Shown: in pieces, positions 52,627 through 61,563 of the stretch
How the letters are laid out: every line of letters starts with the position of its first letter
How positions within the stretch are numbered: the stretch's first letter is position 1
Assembly: GCA_035628995.1 (NCBI GenBank)
Contig: DASPIR010000029.1
Location: 62,001-126,000, forward strand
From: Clostridia bacterium
Lineage (GTDB): Bacteria > Bacillota > Clostridia > Lutisporales > Lutisporaceae
Reading direction: 5' to 3'
Length of the DNA: 64,000 nt
Notes under the pieces: generated by a model
What the model was told of the DNA's origin: nothing
The model's input: the letters and a program-made list of their open reading frames with translations, nothing else
Databases searched by the model: none
Position numbers and translations under genes: made by a program

Positions 52627-53394
52627 TTAATATAGCTTCTTTCTGATTACCTCCCAGTTATCATTGAGTGTCGAATAGTCCTTGTAAGTATCTATCGACA
52701 TCCAAAACTCTTTATGCAGGTAAACCGATAACTGTCCTGCAGCAACAAGCTTTGCCAAAGGCTCTTGCTCAAAGATGCATCTGCCATTGTCATCATCAAT
52801 ATAATTGAATACTTCTTTATTCAGCACAAAATACCCGCCGTTAATGATCTGATCTGTTTGAGGCTTTTCTACGAATTCATACACAATATCGTCTTTCACC
52901 TTAAGTATTCCATATTGACTTTTGGGCATTATGCCTGTCAGTGTGGCAATTTTACCTTTGTTTCTATGGAATTCTACCAGTTCGCAGATATTTATATCAG
53001 CTAAACCGTCACCATATGTCAGCATGAATTCATTTTCATCAATATAAGGTTCAATCAATTTAATTCGGCTTCCTGTCATGGTGGCTTCACCTGTATCGAT
53101 TAATGTTATCTTCCACTTCTCCGTACTTTGAAGCGGCTTTATGCTGATGTCATCAGATGTATTTTCGATTATGCAATCACTATTTCTCCACAAGCTACCA
53201 GCAAAGTATTCCTTTATTTTTTCCCCCTTATATCCAATCGGTAGTATAAAATCATTAAATCCATACTTGCTGTATATTTTCATGATATGCCAGATAATCG
53301 GTTTGCCGCCTACTCTAATTAAAGGCTTTGGTATATCTTCAGTAATTTCTTTAATCCTAGTGCCCATTCCCCCACAAAGTAATACTACTTTCAA
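52627..53394 (-). CDS. rfbF: Glucose-1-phosphate cytidylyltransferase
   Basis: This 255-residue nucleotidyltransferase has the start motif VVLLCGGMGTRIKEITEDIPKPLI, then GGKPIIWHIMKIY, TYGDGLADINI (metal Asp), and INGGYFVLNKEVFNYI. It joins CTP to glucose-1-phosphate to make CDP-glucose, the entry to CDP-linked dideoxyhexoses. TTG 53394 has GGGAGG 8 bp upstream; a GTG 9 bp earlier is too close to that site. The classical partner CDP-glucose 4,6-dehydratase (rfbG) is not obvious in the window. Confidence 0.92.
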   Translation of the reverse strand: MKVVLLCGGMGTRIKEITEDIPKPLIRVGGKPIIWHIMKIYSKYGFNDFILPIGYKGEKIKEYFAGSLWRNSDCIIENTSDDISIKPLQSTEKWKITLIDTGEATMTGSRIKLIEPYIDENEFMLTYGDGLADINICELVEFHRNKGKIATLTGIMPKSQYGILKVKDDIVYEFVEKPQTDQIINGGYFVLNKEVFNYIDDDNGRCIFEQEPLAKLVAAGQLSVYLHKEFWMSIDTYKDYSTLNDNWEVIRKKLY

Positions 53395-53469
53395 ACCACG
53401 CACCTCCCGATGCTCATTTTCTAATTTAAAATATGCTTATCCACTTAGGATAGTTACTAATTCTAATAA

Positions 53470-53697
53470 TTATTGGACAAGAAATTTAAATTTTATAGTT
53501 TTAATAATTGAAGCCATGGTTTTATCCATGACTTCCCCTAATGTAAGTAATTCAAATTGATATGTGTCAGCATTCAGCGGTTCATATTCTTTCGATGCAA
53601 TTGCCAGCATTATCAATCCTTCATCGTATGCATTCTTAAACACTTCTCCTACTTCCATACCAGTATCCAATAAACTCTTCTTTATGATCTTTTTCAA
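53470..53697 (-). CDS. Small protein, unknown, within the glycan island
   Basis: This 75-residue frame has an AAGGGAA site 5 bp before a TTG and lies in the 387-bp gap between rfbF and the SDR gene on the same strand. It contains a lysine-rich start, a LLDTGMEVGEVFKNAYDEGLI helix and a hydrophobic end. No family is recognised. It may be an uncharacterised small protein or chance; without it the gap holds nothing else. Confidence 0.35.
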   Translation of the reverse strand: MKKIIKKSLLDTGMEVGEVFKNAYDEGLIMLAIASKEYEPLNADTYQFELLTLGEVMDKTMASIIKTIKFKFLVQ

Positions 53698-53781
53698 GCA
53701 TTCCCTTGAATCTTGATATGGATTAACCGTATGAACTCAATGAACTTATTTATAGAATCTTCCTTTACAATGAATTAGGTT

Positions 53782-54846
53782 TCAAATATTATAAGTGTGC
53801 CTATACCAATCTTTTAATTTTTTTAATCCTTCATCCAGAGATATGTGCGGCTTATAACCGATCAGTCTTTTTGCTTTGCTTAAATCAGGACACCTTCTTT
53901 GAGGATTATCTATAAGATATTCGCTTTCACTGCTTCTATTATATTCAACCGTTGTATTTCCGACGATATCGGCTACCATCTCCGCTAGATCAATCATAGA
54001 TATCTCAATTTCATCATTACCGATATTGAACGCCTCTCCATCGCAATCCGATAACAAAGCCCTCAGAAAACCGCTTACGGCATCGCTAATGTAACAGAAG
54101 CTTCTTGTAGGTGCTCCATCGCTTAAAATATTAATATTATTTGCCTGAAAGGCATCATGGAAAAAATCAGGTATTACTCTTTTATCGTCTATTCTAAGCC
54201 CTGGCCCATATACATTGAACGGTCTCACAATCTTTACAGGCAGTTTGTGCTGATTACAATAGTTGACGCACAGGGTTTCACCCAGTCTTTTTGATTCATC
54301 ATAGCATGCCCTTGGGCCTGTACAGGATACATTTCCGTTGTAGGTTTCCGGTGTAGGAATATATTCATTAGTGGGGTTCCCATAAATTTCACTGGTGGAA
54401 AAGAAAAGCATGCTTTTGATATTCTTGTTTTTAGCCAGCTCCAGTAGGTTCTTGAGACCCCAAACATTTGTTTCAATCGTTTCAATGGGATATTTACGGT
54501 AAAAAGTAGGGGAAGCGATACTGGCAGCATGAACGATATAGTCAATATCTGTGTCTATATCAAATGTTTTAGATATATCGATATTGATGAATCGGAAATT
54601 CTCATTGCTTTGCAAGTGCTTTATTCTATCCAATGTTCCTGTTTTGTAATTCTCAATGCAAATTACAGTAGCAGGTGTTTTAAAAACATTCTGGTTGCAA
54701 TAATCAATAAAATCTAGAAAGTACGCCCCTATGAACCCCCCACCGCCGCTTATCAACCATTTTGTACCTTCGATTTTATCTAACTTATCCATTAAATCAT
54801 GATATATGGTTTTCATATCGTCTAATATGATATTGTTGAAATACAT
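53782..54846 (-). CDS. NAD-dependent sugar-nucleotide SDR (UDP-xylose-synthase-like)
   Basis: This 354-residue extended SDR has the Rossmann loop ISGGGGFIGAYF (about residue 35) and the catalytic Tyr-Lys in ACYDESKRLGETL (about 175), with the GPRACYDESKR stretch typical of UDP-glucuronate decarboxylases (UXS) and close 4,6-dehydratases. VRPFNVYGPGLR and FCYISDAVSGFL follow. If it is a UXS, ugd plus this enzyme would make UDP-xylose. Other sugar-nucleotide epimerase roles remain possible. ATG 54846 follows GAGGTAG at 7 bp. Confidence 0.8.
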   Translation of the reverse strand: MYFNNIILDDMKTIYHDLMDKLDKIEGTKWLISGGGGFIGAYFLDFIDYCNQNVFKTPATVICIENYKTGTLDRIKHLQSNENFRFINIDISKTFDIDTDIDYIVHAASIASPTFYRKYPIETIETNVWGLKNLLELAKNKNIKSMLFFSTSEIYGNPTNEYIPTPETYNGNVSCTGPRACYDESKRLGETLCVNYCNQHKLPVKIVRPFNVYGPGLRIDDKRVIPDFFHDAFQANNINILSDGAPTRSFCYISDAVSGFLRALLSDCDGEAFNIGNDEIEISMIDLAEMVADIVGNTTVEYNRSSESEYLIDNPQRRCPDLSKAKRLIGYKPHISLDEGLKKLKDWYRHTYNI

Positions 54847-54848
54847 CT

Positions 54849-55817
54849 CTATCTACCTCTCATTTCGTATTTTTTATAATTGTTCAAGTACCAACTTATT
54901 GTTCTTCTTATACCCTCATCGATTTGAATAGCTGGATACCACCCCAGGATATTCTTTACTTTATCAACCTTAGGTAATGGATTCCATAAATCATTTTTTC
55001 TATATTCCAATATTCCGTAATTGGCTTTTACATTTGTATTCATTTCTTTGATGATCAAGTCCACATAATATTTTAACGGATGTGTCACTCCGCTTCCAAT
55101 ATTAAAGATCTCATTCTTTACATGCTTTGCTTTAGCTGCCATCAGGAATCCGTCAACAATGTTTTCTACATAGCAATAATCACGGCATTGCTCACACAAT
55201 GTCAAATCAACGTCCTTGCCGTTTAATACGGATAAGATGACCTGAGGGAAAAACTTATGGCTTCCTTCTTTTTCGCCAAATACACCAAAGGGTATTATTG
55301 TGACTATGTCTAGACCCATATTATCAGCAATCTGGTGACCCATAATCGTTGCTGTGGCTTTCGTACTACCATAAATATTCTTTGGCGTATAGCAAGTACT
55401 TTCGTCTATCATTCCTTCCTTATTTCCATACTGCATGCTTGTTCCTGTATTTATGAATTTTTCACAGCCTGTTTTTCCTAAAACATTCAGCAAATTAACA
55501 GTACCTAACAGATTTGAATTTATAGCCGTATAAAAATCATTTTGTCTTGAATCTACTCCATATGCTGCCATATGAAATACAACGTCTGGCTTTACAGTTT
55601 CGATGCATTTGCTTAGGGATTCAAGATTTCTAATGTCGGTTTTATAGATATTAAGAAATTTAAGTTCGTCTTCAATTCTCCAAAGGTCTGAATTCTCACG
55701 GACAATTATTGTGGTATCAGCATTCTGGGCGACCGTTCTTTTAACGATATGCGAGCCCAGAAAGCCGTTAGCCCCTGTAATCAATACTTTCTTATTGTTT
55801 AAACTAAGATCAACCAT
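54849..55817 (-). CDS. NAD-dependent sugar-nucleotide SDR (epimerase/reductase)
   Basis: This 322-residue extended SDR has ITGANGFLGSHIV at the N-terminus and the catalytic pair in IYGSTKATATIMG (about residue 150), then PFGVFGEKEGSHKFFPQV and RDYCYVENIVDGFLMAA. It resembles NDP-hexose reductases/epimerases of the RfbJ/GalE group, which in O-antigen clusters act after CDP-glucose formation. ATG 55817 follows GGAGG. It overlaps nothing but is 2 bp from the next SDR gene, so the two are one unit. Confidence 0.8.
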   Translation of the reverse strand: MVDLSLNNKKVLITGANGFLGSHIVKRTVAQNADTTIIVRENSDLWRIEDELKFLNIYKTDIRNLESLSKCIETVKPDVVFHMAAYGVDSRQNDFYTAINSNLLGTVNLLNVLGKTGCEKFINTGTSMQYGNKEGMIDESTCYTPKNIYGSTKATATIMGHQIADNMGLDIVTIIPFGVFGEKEGSHKFFPQVILSVLNGKDVDLTLCEQCRDYCYVENIVDGFLMAAKAKHVKNEIFNIGSGVTHPLKYYVDLIIKEMNTNVKANYGILEYRKNDLWNPLPKVDKVKNILGWYPAIQIDEGIRRTISWYLNNYKKYEMRGR

Positions 55818-55877
55818 ATTTACCTCCAATAAGCTGTACTATCAACGATTTTTTACTTTTGCAATAGCCGGTTTCTT

Positions 55878-56816
55878 TTAGCTTACGTATTTATAATAGT
55901 TCGCAACATTATCCCTATGAAGTTCGGATGAATAGAAATCATCTATTGTATGAACGACACTGTCTATTTTATTGATAGCATATCTGATATCTTTAACATA
56001 TGGCTCGTAAATCATCTCTACTGCTTTAACATCCAAGGCCAAGTTATACCATTTCCAGAGAGTAAACTCATTCTTGTTGATGATGTAGAAGCTGGTAAAA
56101 TGATACACTAAGAGCTTGTCATTGTTTATATAGACTTTTTCCCCTTTGTTATTTATGTCATAATACTTCTGATACCAGGCTGCTGCATCAATTCCCAGAC
56201 TTTTTACAACTACGACTCCTTCAAACAAATCATTCCAATTATTCATATACCGTTGGTCTCCCCATCGACCACGGTCGTCACAGGTGTCGTAGCACCATTC
56301 GATACACCTTTCACGCCACCAGTTCAAACATTCGAGCCCGCTTCTATCTTTTCTGAAGCCGATAAAACCCGCCTGGTATTTGCCGAAAATATTATCATTC
56401 CACCCGTCTTTCTGTTCGCAAAGAAGTATTGATCCATTACCCCATTCGCTATAGATTTGTTTTGCATTATCAAAAAAGTACATGTCGGCATCCAGATAAA
56501 GAATTGATTTAACTTCACTACAGTTTTCAAATATGTGTAGAATCAACGGTGCCTTCAGAGTCCAGCAATATTCCCGGATGCTTCTGTTGCCCTTTGCAAC
56601 CAACAATTCCTCATCTTCAATATCATCCATTTTGTATAAAGTAACATTGTCAAGATCTAATTTGCTTAAAACATTGTATACAACTTCATCAACACAGCAT
56701 ATCCATAAATGAAAATTCTTCATATTTTTTAATAGAGAATAATAGAGGGTCAATCCCTTAATGAGATATGCTTTTCCAACAATGGTACAAAAAAAATTGT
56801 TCTCCCTTTTATCCAT
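55878..56816 (-). CDS. Glycosyltransferase, A-type paralogue 3
   Basis: This 312-residue A-type GT has FFCTIVGKAYLIKGLTLYYSL at the start, DXD strand LYLDADMYFF (about 105), WWRERCIEWCYDTCDDRGRWGDQRYM, and DAAAWYQKYYDIN near 215. It is the closest match to the second half of the fused gene at 58118. Starts 3 bp after the B-type gene (adjacent B-A pair). The donor sugar is unknown, and the acceptor is inferred to be a surface glycan. Confidence 0.85.
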   Translation of the reverse strand: MDKRENNFFCTIVGKAYLIKGLTLYYSLLKNMKNFHLWICCVDEVVYNVLSKLDLDNVTLYKMDDIEDEELLVAKGNRSIREYCWTLKAPLILHIFENCSEVKSILYLDADMYFFDNAKQIYSEWGNGSILLCEQKDGWNDNIFGKYQAGFIGFRKDRSGLECLNWWRERCIEWCYDTCDDRGRWGDQRYMNNWNDLFEGVVVVKSLGIDAAAWYQKYYDINNKGEKVYINNDKLLVYHFTSFYIINKNEFTLWKWYNLALDVKAVEMIYEPYVKDIRYAINKIDSVVHTIDDFYSSELHRDNVANYYKYVS

Positions 56817-56819
56817 AAT

Positions 56820-57752
56820 CTATTCACCATCAATCTTATAATAGTTATATGACCAACCGATATACTTCTCCCTGTATGCAGTAGTATCATATTCATTTAC
56901 CAGTGCTATCATCTTTCTGTATTTTTGTGCATATGGAATATATACTAAATTGACAGCATCTTCAGGCAGCGTGATGTAGCCGCATAGCTCAAACTCCTTG
57001 TCATTGTAATAATAGAACCCGCTGTAATGAAAGAAAACCAATTTTTTATCATTTACATATAATTTATTTTCGAGCTTCCTTATTCTGCAATTCTGTATAT
57101 TCCAGCCAGTAGCATTTATACCTACATTTCTAATTATCCTTACTTTATTAAATCTTTTAACCCAATCATTTACGTACATCTGGTCACTCCACTTTCCGGG
57201 CACTACTGCATTGTAACACCATTCAATGCATTTTTCCTTGAAATATTTAATGCATTCCATCGCATTGTCGTCCCTTTTGAAACCCATTAAACCTGTATTG
57301 TAGATTCCAAAAATAGAATTCAATTTCTTGTTCTCTCCGATAAACCTTTCCATTGTCAAAAGTATAGAACATTCTTTCAACTCTGCGAAAATTGGCTCGG
57401 GGCTGGAGTAAAATACGATATCGCTGTCCAGCCATACTAAGTGCTCTAACTCGGGATAGTTTGCAAACAAATATAAGAATATTGAACCTTTTGATGTCCA
57501 TGCATATTCTTTTTCATTTCTTGTATACTTTACGGAAGCAAGCTCTTCGTATTGTCTCTCAACATCAGAAATCGGGATTAAGGTTGCCTTTTCCAATTGC
57601 ATTTTCTCTAGTAAAGACTTCGCATCCTCATTCATGCAAATAAAAAAGAATTGGAAATCCGGATCATGTTTTGCCAAAGAATCGTACAGCATCAACCCTT
57701 TGTGAACATAATCCTTACTTATCACTGAGCAATAATTGTGTTTCATTTTCAT
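56820..57752 (-). CDS. Glycosyltransferase, B-type paralogue 2
   Basis: This 310-residue B-type GT has NYCSVISKDYVHKGLMLYDSL at the start, VWLDSDIVFYSSPEPIF as the DXD strand (about 97), FKEKCIEWCYNAVVPGKWSDQMYVNDW and NATGWNIQ in the middle. It is very like the first half of the fused gene. ATG 57752 follows GGAGATC closely; the ATG 6 bp downstream has better spacing (9 bp) and may be the true start. Paired with paralogue A3. Confidence 0.85.
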   Translation of the reverse strand: MKMKHNYCSVISKDYVHKGLMLYDSLAKHDPDFQFFFICMNEDAKSLLEKMQLEKATLIPISDVERQYEELASVKYTRNEKEYAWTSKGSIFLYLFANYPELEHLVWLDSDIVFYSSPEPIFAELKECSILLTMERFIGENKKLNSIFGIYNTGLMGFKRDDNAMECIKYFKEKCIEWCYNAVVPGKWSDQMYVNDWVKRFNKVRIIRNVGINATGWNIQNCRIRKLENKLYVNDKKLVFFHYSGFYYYNDKEFELCGYITLPEDAVNLVYIPYAQKYRKMIALVNEYDTTAYREKYIGWSYNYYKIDGE

Positions 57753-58117
57753 GATCTCCTTTAAATATCTTTGTCCCTATTTTAGAATATGTAGCTTCAT
57801 CTTCCGAAGTTACAGTTTAAACTGTACTAGCTAGATTATTCGGTAATCAACAAAAATTAAAGGTCAGAAATTAATTCTAACCTTTTGAGCTGTCATTTAA
57901 CTTTTCATACAGTAAACAAGGTCTATTTTCTTTAGTTGAGCAGCCTGCTCAAGCGTCCGTAGCCCTGACTCTCCGCCTCAGCCTCAGACGAAAGATGTCA
58001 AGCCATAATAAGCAAGAATGAATGATAAAGCCAGCAATCCATCAGAATTGCTGGCTTCTTTGTATTTTACTTCAACATTTTTTTAATTTCGTGACTAAAC
58101 CAATATTTTGTATGCAT
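57753..58117. other. Intergenic region with GC-rich block and hairpin
   Basis: No gene. Contains TTGAGCAG-C-CTGCTCAA (57936-57952), a GC-rich block to about 57998 that contrasts with the AT-rich surroundings, and a hairpin AAGCCAGCAAT/ATTGCTGGCTT (58028-58056) that may end transcription of the fused glycosyltransferase gene. Probable remnant of other DNA. Confidence 0.5.
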
Positions 58118-59980
58118 TTACCAACTAACAAAATTAGCTATATCATCTCTGCGTAAATCCGAAGAATAAAACAAGCGTATGTCCTCCACAAAGGGTTTTA
58201 TCATCTGTATCGCTTCTTTCGCTGTCTTAATATAAGGCAAGTATATTAACCTGCTTACCTCATCGGTAATTTCTAAATTCCACCATTTCCATAGAGTAAA
58301 CTCATTTTCGTCCAAAACATAAAAGCTAGTAAAATGATATATATTCAATTTGTCTTTTTCGATATATATATCATTGTTTTCTTCATTAATATTATAGTAT
58401 TTAAGATACCATGCAGCTGTGTCTATTCCTAAGCTTCTTGCTACGACTACTCCTTCAAATAGTTTAGTCCAATCATTCATGTATTTCTGATCTCCCCATC
58501 GCAGCGGATCGTCGAATCTTTCATAACACCACTCGATGCACTTGCTGCGCCACCAATTCAAACATTTGACACCAGCTTCATCTTTTCTGAATCCAATCAC
58601 GCCAGCTTGATATATACCGAAGATTTCATCATTATATTGATCTCGTTGTTTGCACAAAAGTATAGCTTTGTTCCCCCATTCTTGATAAACCTCACTTAAA
58701 TCACTAAATATGAAAGTATCAGCATCTAGATAAATAATTGAATCCACTTGTGGAGAGGTATCAAAAATGCGAATTATCAATGGAGCTTTCATCGTCCAAC
58801 AATATTCTCTGAAGCTTCGGTTTTGTTTTGCAGACTTCAATTCATCATCTTCAATGTCATCCAAACTATACAATGTCACATTTTCCAGCTGCAATTCCTT
58901 CATTATTCTATAAACCACTTCATCCATACAGCAAACCCATAAATGAAACTTTTCTAAATTCTGTTTAAGGGACAAATATAGTGCTAATCCCTTAATGAGA
59001 TAACTTTGACCTATAATTGTACAAAAATGATTTGATCCATAAGTTATGTTGTCTTCATTATAAATACAATAATAGTTCTGAATATTAATAGTACTTATGC
59101 TTTTTTCTTTGTATATCGTTTTATCATAAGAATCCAGCAGTTCTAAAGTTCTCTGCCATTCAGCAATATACGGCTTATATATTTCACTTACTGCAGCTTC
59201 AGGTAGCTCTATATAATAGCAAAGGTCAAATTCTTTCTTATTGAAATAACTAAATCCATTGTAATGATAAAAAACAAGCTTCTCACCGTCCAGATAAATA
59301 TCATTGTCTACCTTATTTATTACACAACCTTGTATATTCCACGGAGTGGCATTGATTCCAATATTTTCTATAACTCTTACTCTAATAAATCTTTCTTCCC
59401 AATCATTAACATACATCTGGTCACTCCATTTCCCTGGTAGCACCAAGTTGTAACACCATTCAATGCATCTTTCTCTGAACCATTTTATACTCCTCAAAGC
59501 ATAAATATCCCTTTTAAAACCCATGAGCCCTGTATTAAAGACTCCATAGACATTGTTCAATTTTACATTATCACCTTTGAATAGCTCCTTAGTTAGCAGT
59601 ATTGAGCAGTTGTCCAATTCTCTAAAAATAGGCTCTGGGTTGGAAAAAAACACGATATCACTGTCTAACCACACAATATGTTCAAGTATAGGGTAATTAT
59701 TAAATAAATATAGAAATATTGATGCTTTTGAGGTCCATTCATATTCTTTTTCATTGCGACTAGCCTTCACTAAAGCAAGCATTGCATCCTGCCTTTCAAC
59801 ATCTTCTATCAGGATATATTCCGCATGCTCTGATATTATTGTGCTTAATATGTCCTTTACTCCTTCATTCATGCATATAAAGAACAGCCTAAATGAGGCA
59901 TCGTATTTTTTAAGCGAATTGTAAAGCATTAAACCTTTATGAAGGTATTCTTTGCTCACTATTGTACAGTAGTTGTGCAT
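58118..59980 (-). CDS. Fused double glycosyltransferase (B-A paralogue 4)
   Basis: This 620-residue single frame joins a B-type domain (about 1-310; NYCTIVSKEYLHKGLMLYNSL, VWLDSDIVFFSNPEPIF) and an A-type domain (about 320-620; HFCTIIGQSYLIKGLALYLSL, IYLDADTFIF, WWRSKCIEWCYERFDDPLRWGDQKYM). Both DXD sites are intact, so both halves are probably active and transfer two sugars. The junction is a short stretch without a stop where the pair at 55878-57752 has stop, 3 bp and start. ATG 59980 follows AAGGTGG; a longer start lacks a site. Confidence 0.9.
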   Translation of the reverse strand: MHNYCTIVSKEYLHKGLMLYNSLKKYDASFRLFFICMNEGVKDILSTIISEHAEYILIEDVERQDAMLALVKASRNEKEYEWTSKASIFLYLFNNYPILEHIVWLDSDIVFFSNPEPIFRELDNCSILLTKELFKGDNVKLNNVYGVFNTGLMGFKRDIYALRSIKWFRERCIEWCYNLVLPGKWSDQMYVNDWEERFIRVRVIENIGINATPWNIQGCVINKVDNDIYLDGEKLVFYHYNGFSYFNKKEFDLCYYIELPEAAVSEIYKPYIAEWQRTLELLDSYDKTIYKEKSISTINIQNYYCIYNEDNITYGSNHFCTIIGQSYLIKGLALYLSLKQNLEKFHLWVCCMDEVVYRIMKELQLENVTLYSLDDIEDDELKSAKQNRSFREYCWTMKAPLIIRIFDTSPQVDSIIYLDADTFIFSDLSEVYQEWGNKAILLCKQRDQYNDEIFGIYQAGVIGFRKDEAGVKCLNWWRSKCIEWCYERFDDPLRWGDQKYMNDWTKLFEGVVVARSLGIDTAAWYLKYYNINEENNDIYIEKDKLNIYHFTSFYVLDENEFTLWKWWNLEITDEVSRLIYLPYIKTAKEAIQMIKPFVEDIRLFYSSDLRRDDIANFVSW

Positions 59981-60077
59981 TATTCCACCTTCTCTCATAT
60001 AATTCAACAATTTGTAATGTATAGTCCAATATACAGTATGACAAGCTATTCGTAAAAGTTACAAATGGTATAATAAA

Positions 60078-60150
60078 GTGCCAGGTACAAAGGTTATTAG
60101 GTTAAGCCCTCGAATAGCATTAACAACCTAATTACCTACGTACCCGGCAC
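60078..60150. repeat. 73-bp inverted repeat (REP/MITE-like)
   Basis: Arms GTGCCAGGTAC + AGGTTATTAGGTT pair with AACCTAATTACCT + GTACCCGGCAC with two mismatches. It lies between the flavin reductase gene and the fused glycosyltransferase, at the edge of the glycan island; no T tract, so probably not a simple terminator. Confidence 0.7.
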
Positions 60151-60198
60151 TAATATGTTAATCATAAATATTACGAACTAGTTGCTCAACAGTGCTGT

Positions 60199-60768
60199 TT
60201 AGGACTTATTAATAAGATTCTTTCCTAAACTCCATGCTTTACCGATCTTTTCCCCAATACTCCAGTAAAAGAAGTCGTACATAGAGATGACAAGTGGTTT
60301 GATTTTTGTTATATCAGGGGTGTTATTAGTGATATAGTCGTTATGCGAATATGTTTCGATAATCTCTCCAATAAATATCTCATTGCTTCCTTCAAGCTCG
60401 ATGTTTTTTACAAGTTTACACTCAATATTAACAGGGCAATCCTCAATCATCGGAACATTCAGTAATCCATAAAAGTTTTTAAACTTTAATGATTTATCAG
60501 TGTCCCTTCCCGAAACAAGACCACAATAGTCAATTAATTCGACCATATCCGATGAAGGGATGTTTACGCTGAATTGACCAGATTCATGGATACCTATCCT
60601 AGAGTACTGTTCTTTACTTAATGATATTGCAAGCATAGCTGGGTTTTTGCTAACTACGGAGCAAAAAGATACTGTCAAATAGTTGGGTTTCCCATTTGTA
60701 TTAGTGCCAACTAGAACCACTGGCAGTGGGTATACAAGGTTACGCTTTCCAAGTTTAACTTTTTCCAT
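60199..60768 (-). CDS. Flavin reductase domain protein (FMN-binding split barrel)
   Basis: This 189-residue protein is of the flavoredoxin-like/flavin-reductase family. KRNLVYPLPVVLVGTNTNGKPNYLTVSFCSVVSKNP binds FMN, with SISL-like, SGQFSVNIPS and CGLVSGRDTDK segments following. It binds FMN and moves electrons from NAD(P)H or ferredoxin to an acceptor. Divergent from the HxlR regulator gene, 127 bp apart, which probably controls it. AAGGAGATA precedes ATG 60768. Confidence 0.88.
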   Translation of the reverse strand: MEKVKLGKRNLVYPLPVVLVGTNTNGKPNYLTVSFCSVVSKNPAMLAISLSKEQYSRIGIHESGQFSVNIPSSDMVELIDYCGLVSGRDTDKSLKFKNFYGLLNVPMIEDCPVNIECKLVKNIELEGSNEIFIGEIIETYSHNDYITNNTPDITKIKPLVISMYDFFYWSIGEKIGKAWSLGKNLINKS

Positions 60769-60828
60769 AAATATCTCCTTAATAAAAGTTAGCCGGCTCT
60801 AATTACATCGTATTTCTTTTATAGTTAT

Positions 60829-60871
60829 TTGACAAGTACCTACTTTATTGTGATATACTATCTAAATAGTA
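60829..60871 (+). promoter_or_regulatory. HxlR promoter and operator dyad
   Basis: TTGACA (60829-60834) with GATATA (60852-60857) at 17 bp, and a perfect dyad TACTAT-CTAA-ATAGTA (60856-60871) overlapping the -10. Position suits repression by the HxlR protein of its own gene and possibly the divergent flavin reductase. Confidence 0.6.
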
Positions 60872-60895
60872 AGTGTAGTGCTAAGGAGGTCTATT

Positions 60896-61231
60896 ATGGG
60901 AAAGGGAAATAAGATATATACGTGTCCTATTGATTTAACTATTGATGTAATCGGCGGAAAGTGGAGTATGTGGATTATCTGGTCACTGCTTGAAAAAGAG
61001 TTAAGGTTTGGTGAGCTTAAAAGATGTATTCCTAACATTACCGAAAAGATGCTGATACAGCAGCTCAGACTCCTAGAAAGCTTCCAGGTGATTAGTAGGA
61101 AAGTCTATACTCAAGTACCACCCAAAGTTGAATATTCATTAACGGATCGCGGGAAAAAGCTTAAACCTATACTCATGAGCATTAGAGAATGGGGAATAGA
61201 ACACTTGCACCAAATAAGTGCTAATGAATAA
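60896..61231 (+). CDS. HxlR-family transcriptional regulator
   Basis: This 111-residue winged-helix regulator has the HxlR pattern: TCPIDLTIDVIGGKWSMWIIWSLLEKELRFGELKRCIPNIT with the conserved N-terminal cysteine (redox/thiol or aldehyde sensing in the family), then MLIQQLRLLESFQVISRKVYTQVPPKVEYSLTDRG. ATG 60896 follows AAGGAGG. Its neighbour is the flavin reductase, so a redox or electrophile response is a fair guess. Confidence 0.92.
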   Translation: MGKGNKIYTCPIDLTIDVIGGKWSMWIIWSLLEKELRFGELKRCIPNITEKMLIQQLRLLESFQVISRKVYTQVPPKVEYSLTDRGKKLKPILMSIREWGIEHLHQISANE

Positions 61232-61479
61232 ATCTAGAGTTCTCCTGTAATCTTTATGTCTTCAATAAAGATGACATACCCAGTTGAACAGATTGGAATT
61301 GTGTAAACTAACGTATGGAAAGAATAGAGGGTAGATAATAAAATCTCTTCCCTGAATTGACTATCAGCCAAGGAGTAGAAAAAATCTGCATCTGTAATAA
61401 TTAAAATAAACTTGTTAGCGAATACATTGAAAATACTTGATTTGTTGAGCATTTCCGTGGTAACATGACGTAAAAAATT

Positions 61480-61512
61480 AAGGACTATGTAATTTTTACA
61501 TAGTCCTTTTTT
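61480..61512. terminator. Bidirectional terminator
   Basis: AAGGACTATGTA...TACATAGTCCTT stem with T tract on the plus side and A tract (T on minus) upstream; serves hxlR-side and symporter-side transcription. Confidence 0.8.
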
Positions 61513-61563
61513 AGTGTTTTTTCTAACACGCTAAAGCTCCTGCCTTTATTCCGTACTTTACAC

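Noticed and set aside
61234-61452. 72-codon minus-strand frame between hxlR and the symporter
   Set aside because: No ribosome site, composition unlike neighbours, and no family. Its stop abuts the hxlR stop but that alone is weak.
47764-61469. Shared 14-mer CGTGGTAACATGAC at 47764 and 61456, considered as an attachment-site pair
   Set aside because: Fourteen-base matches are expected by chance in 64 kb of AT-rich sequence, and no tRNA or integrase lies at the second copy.
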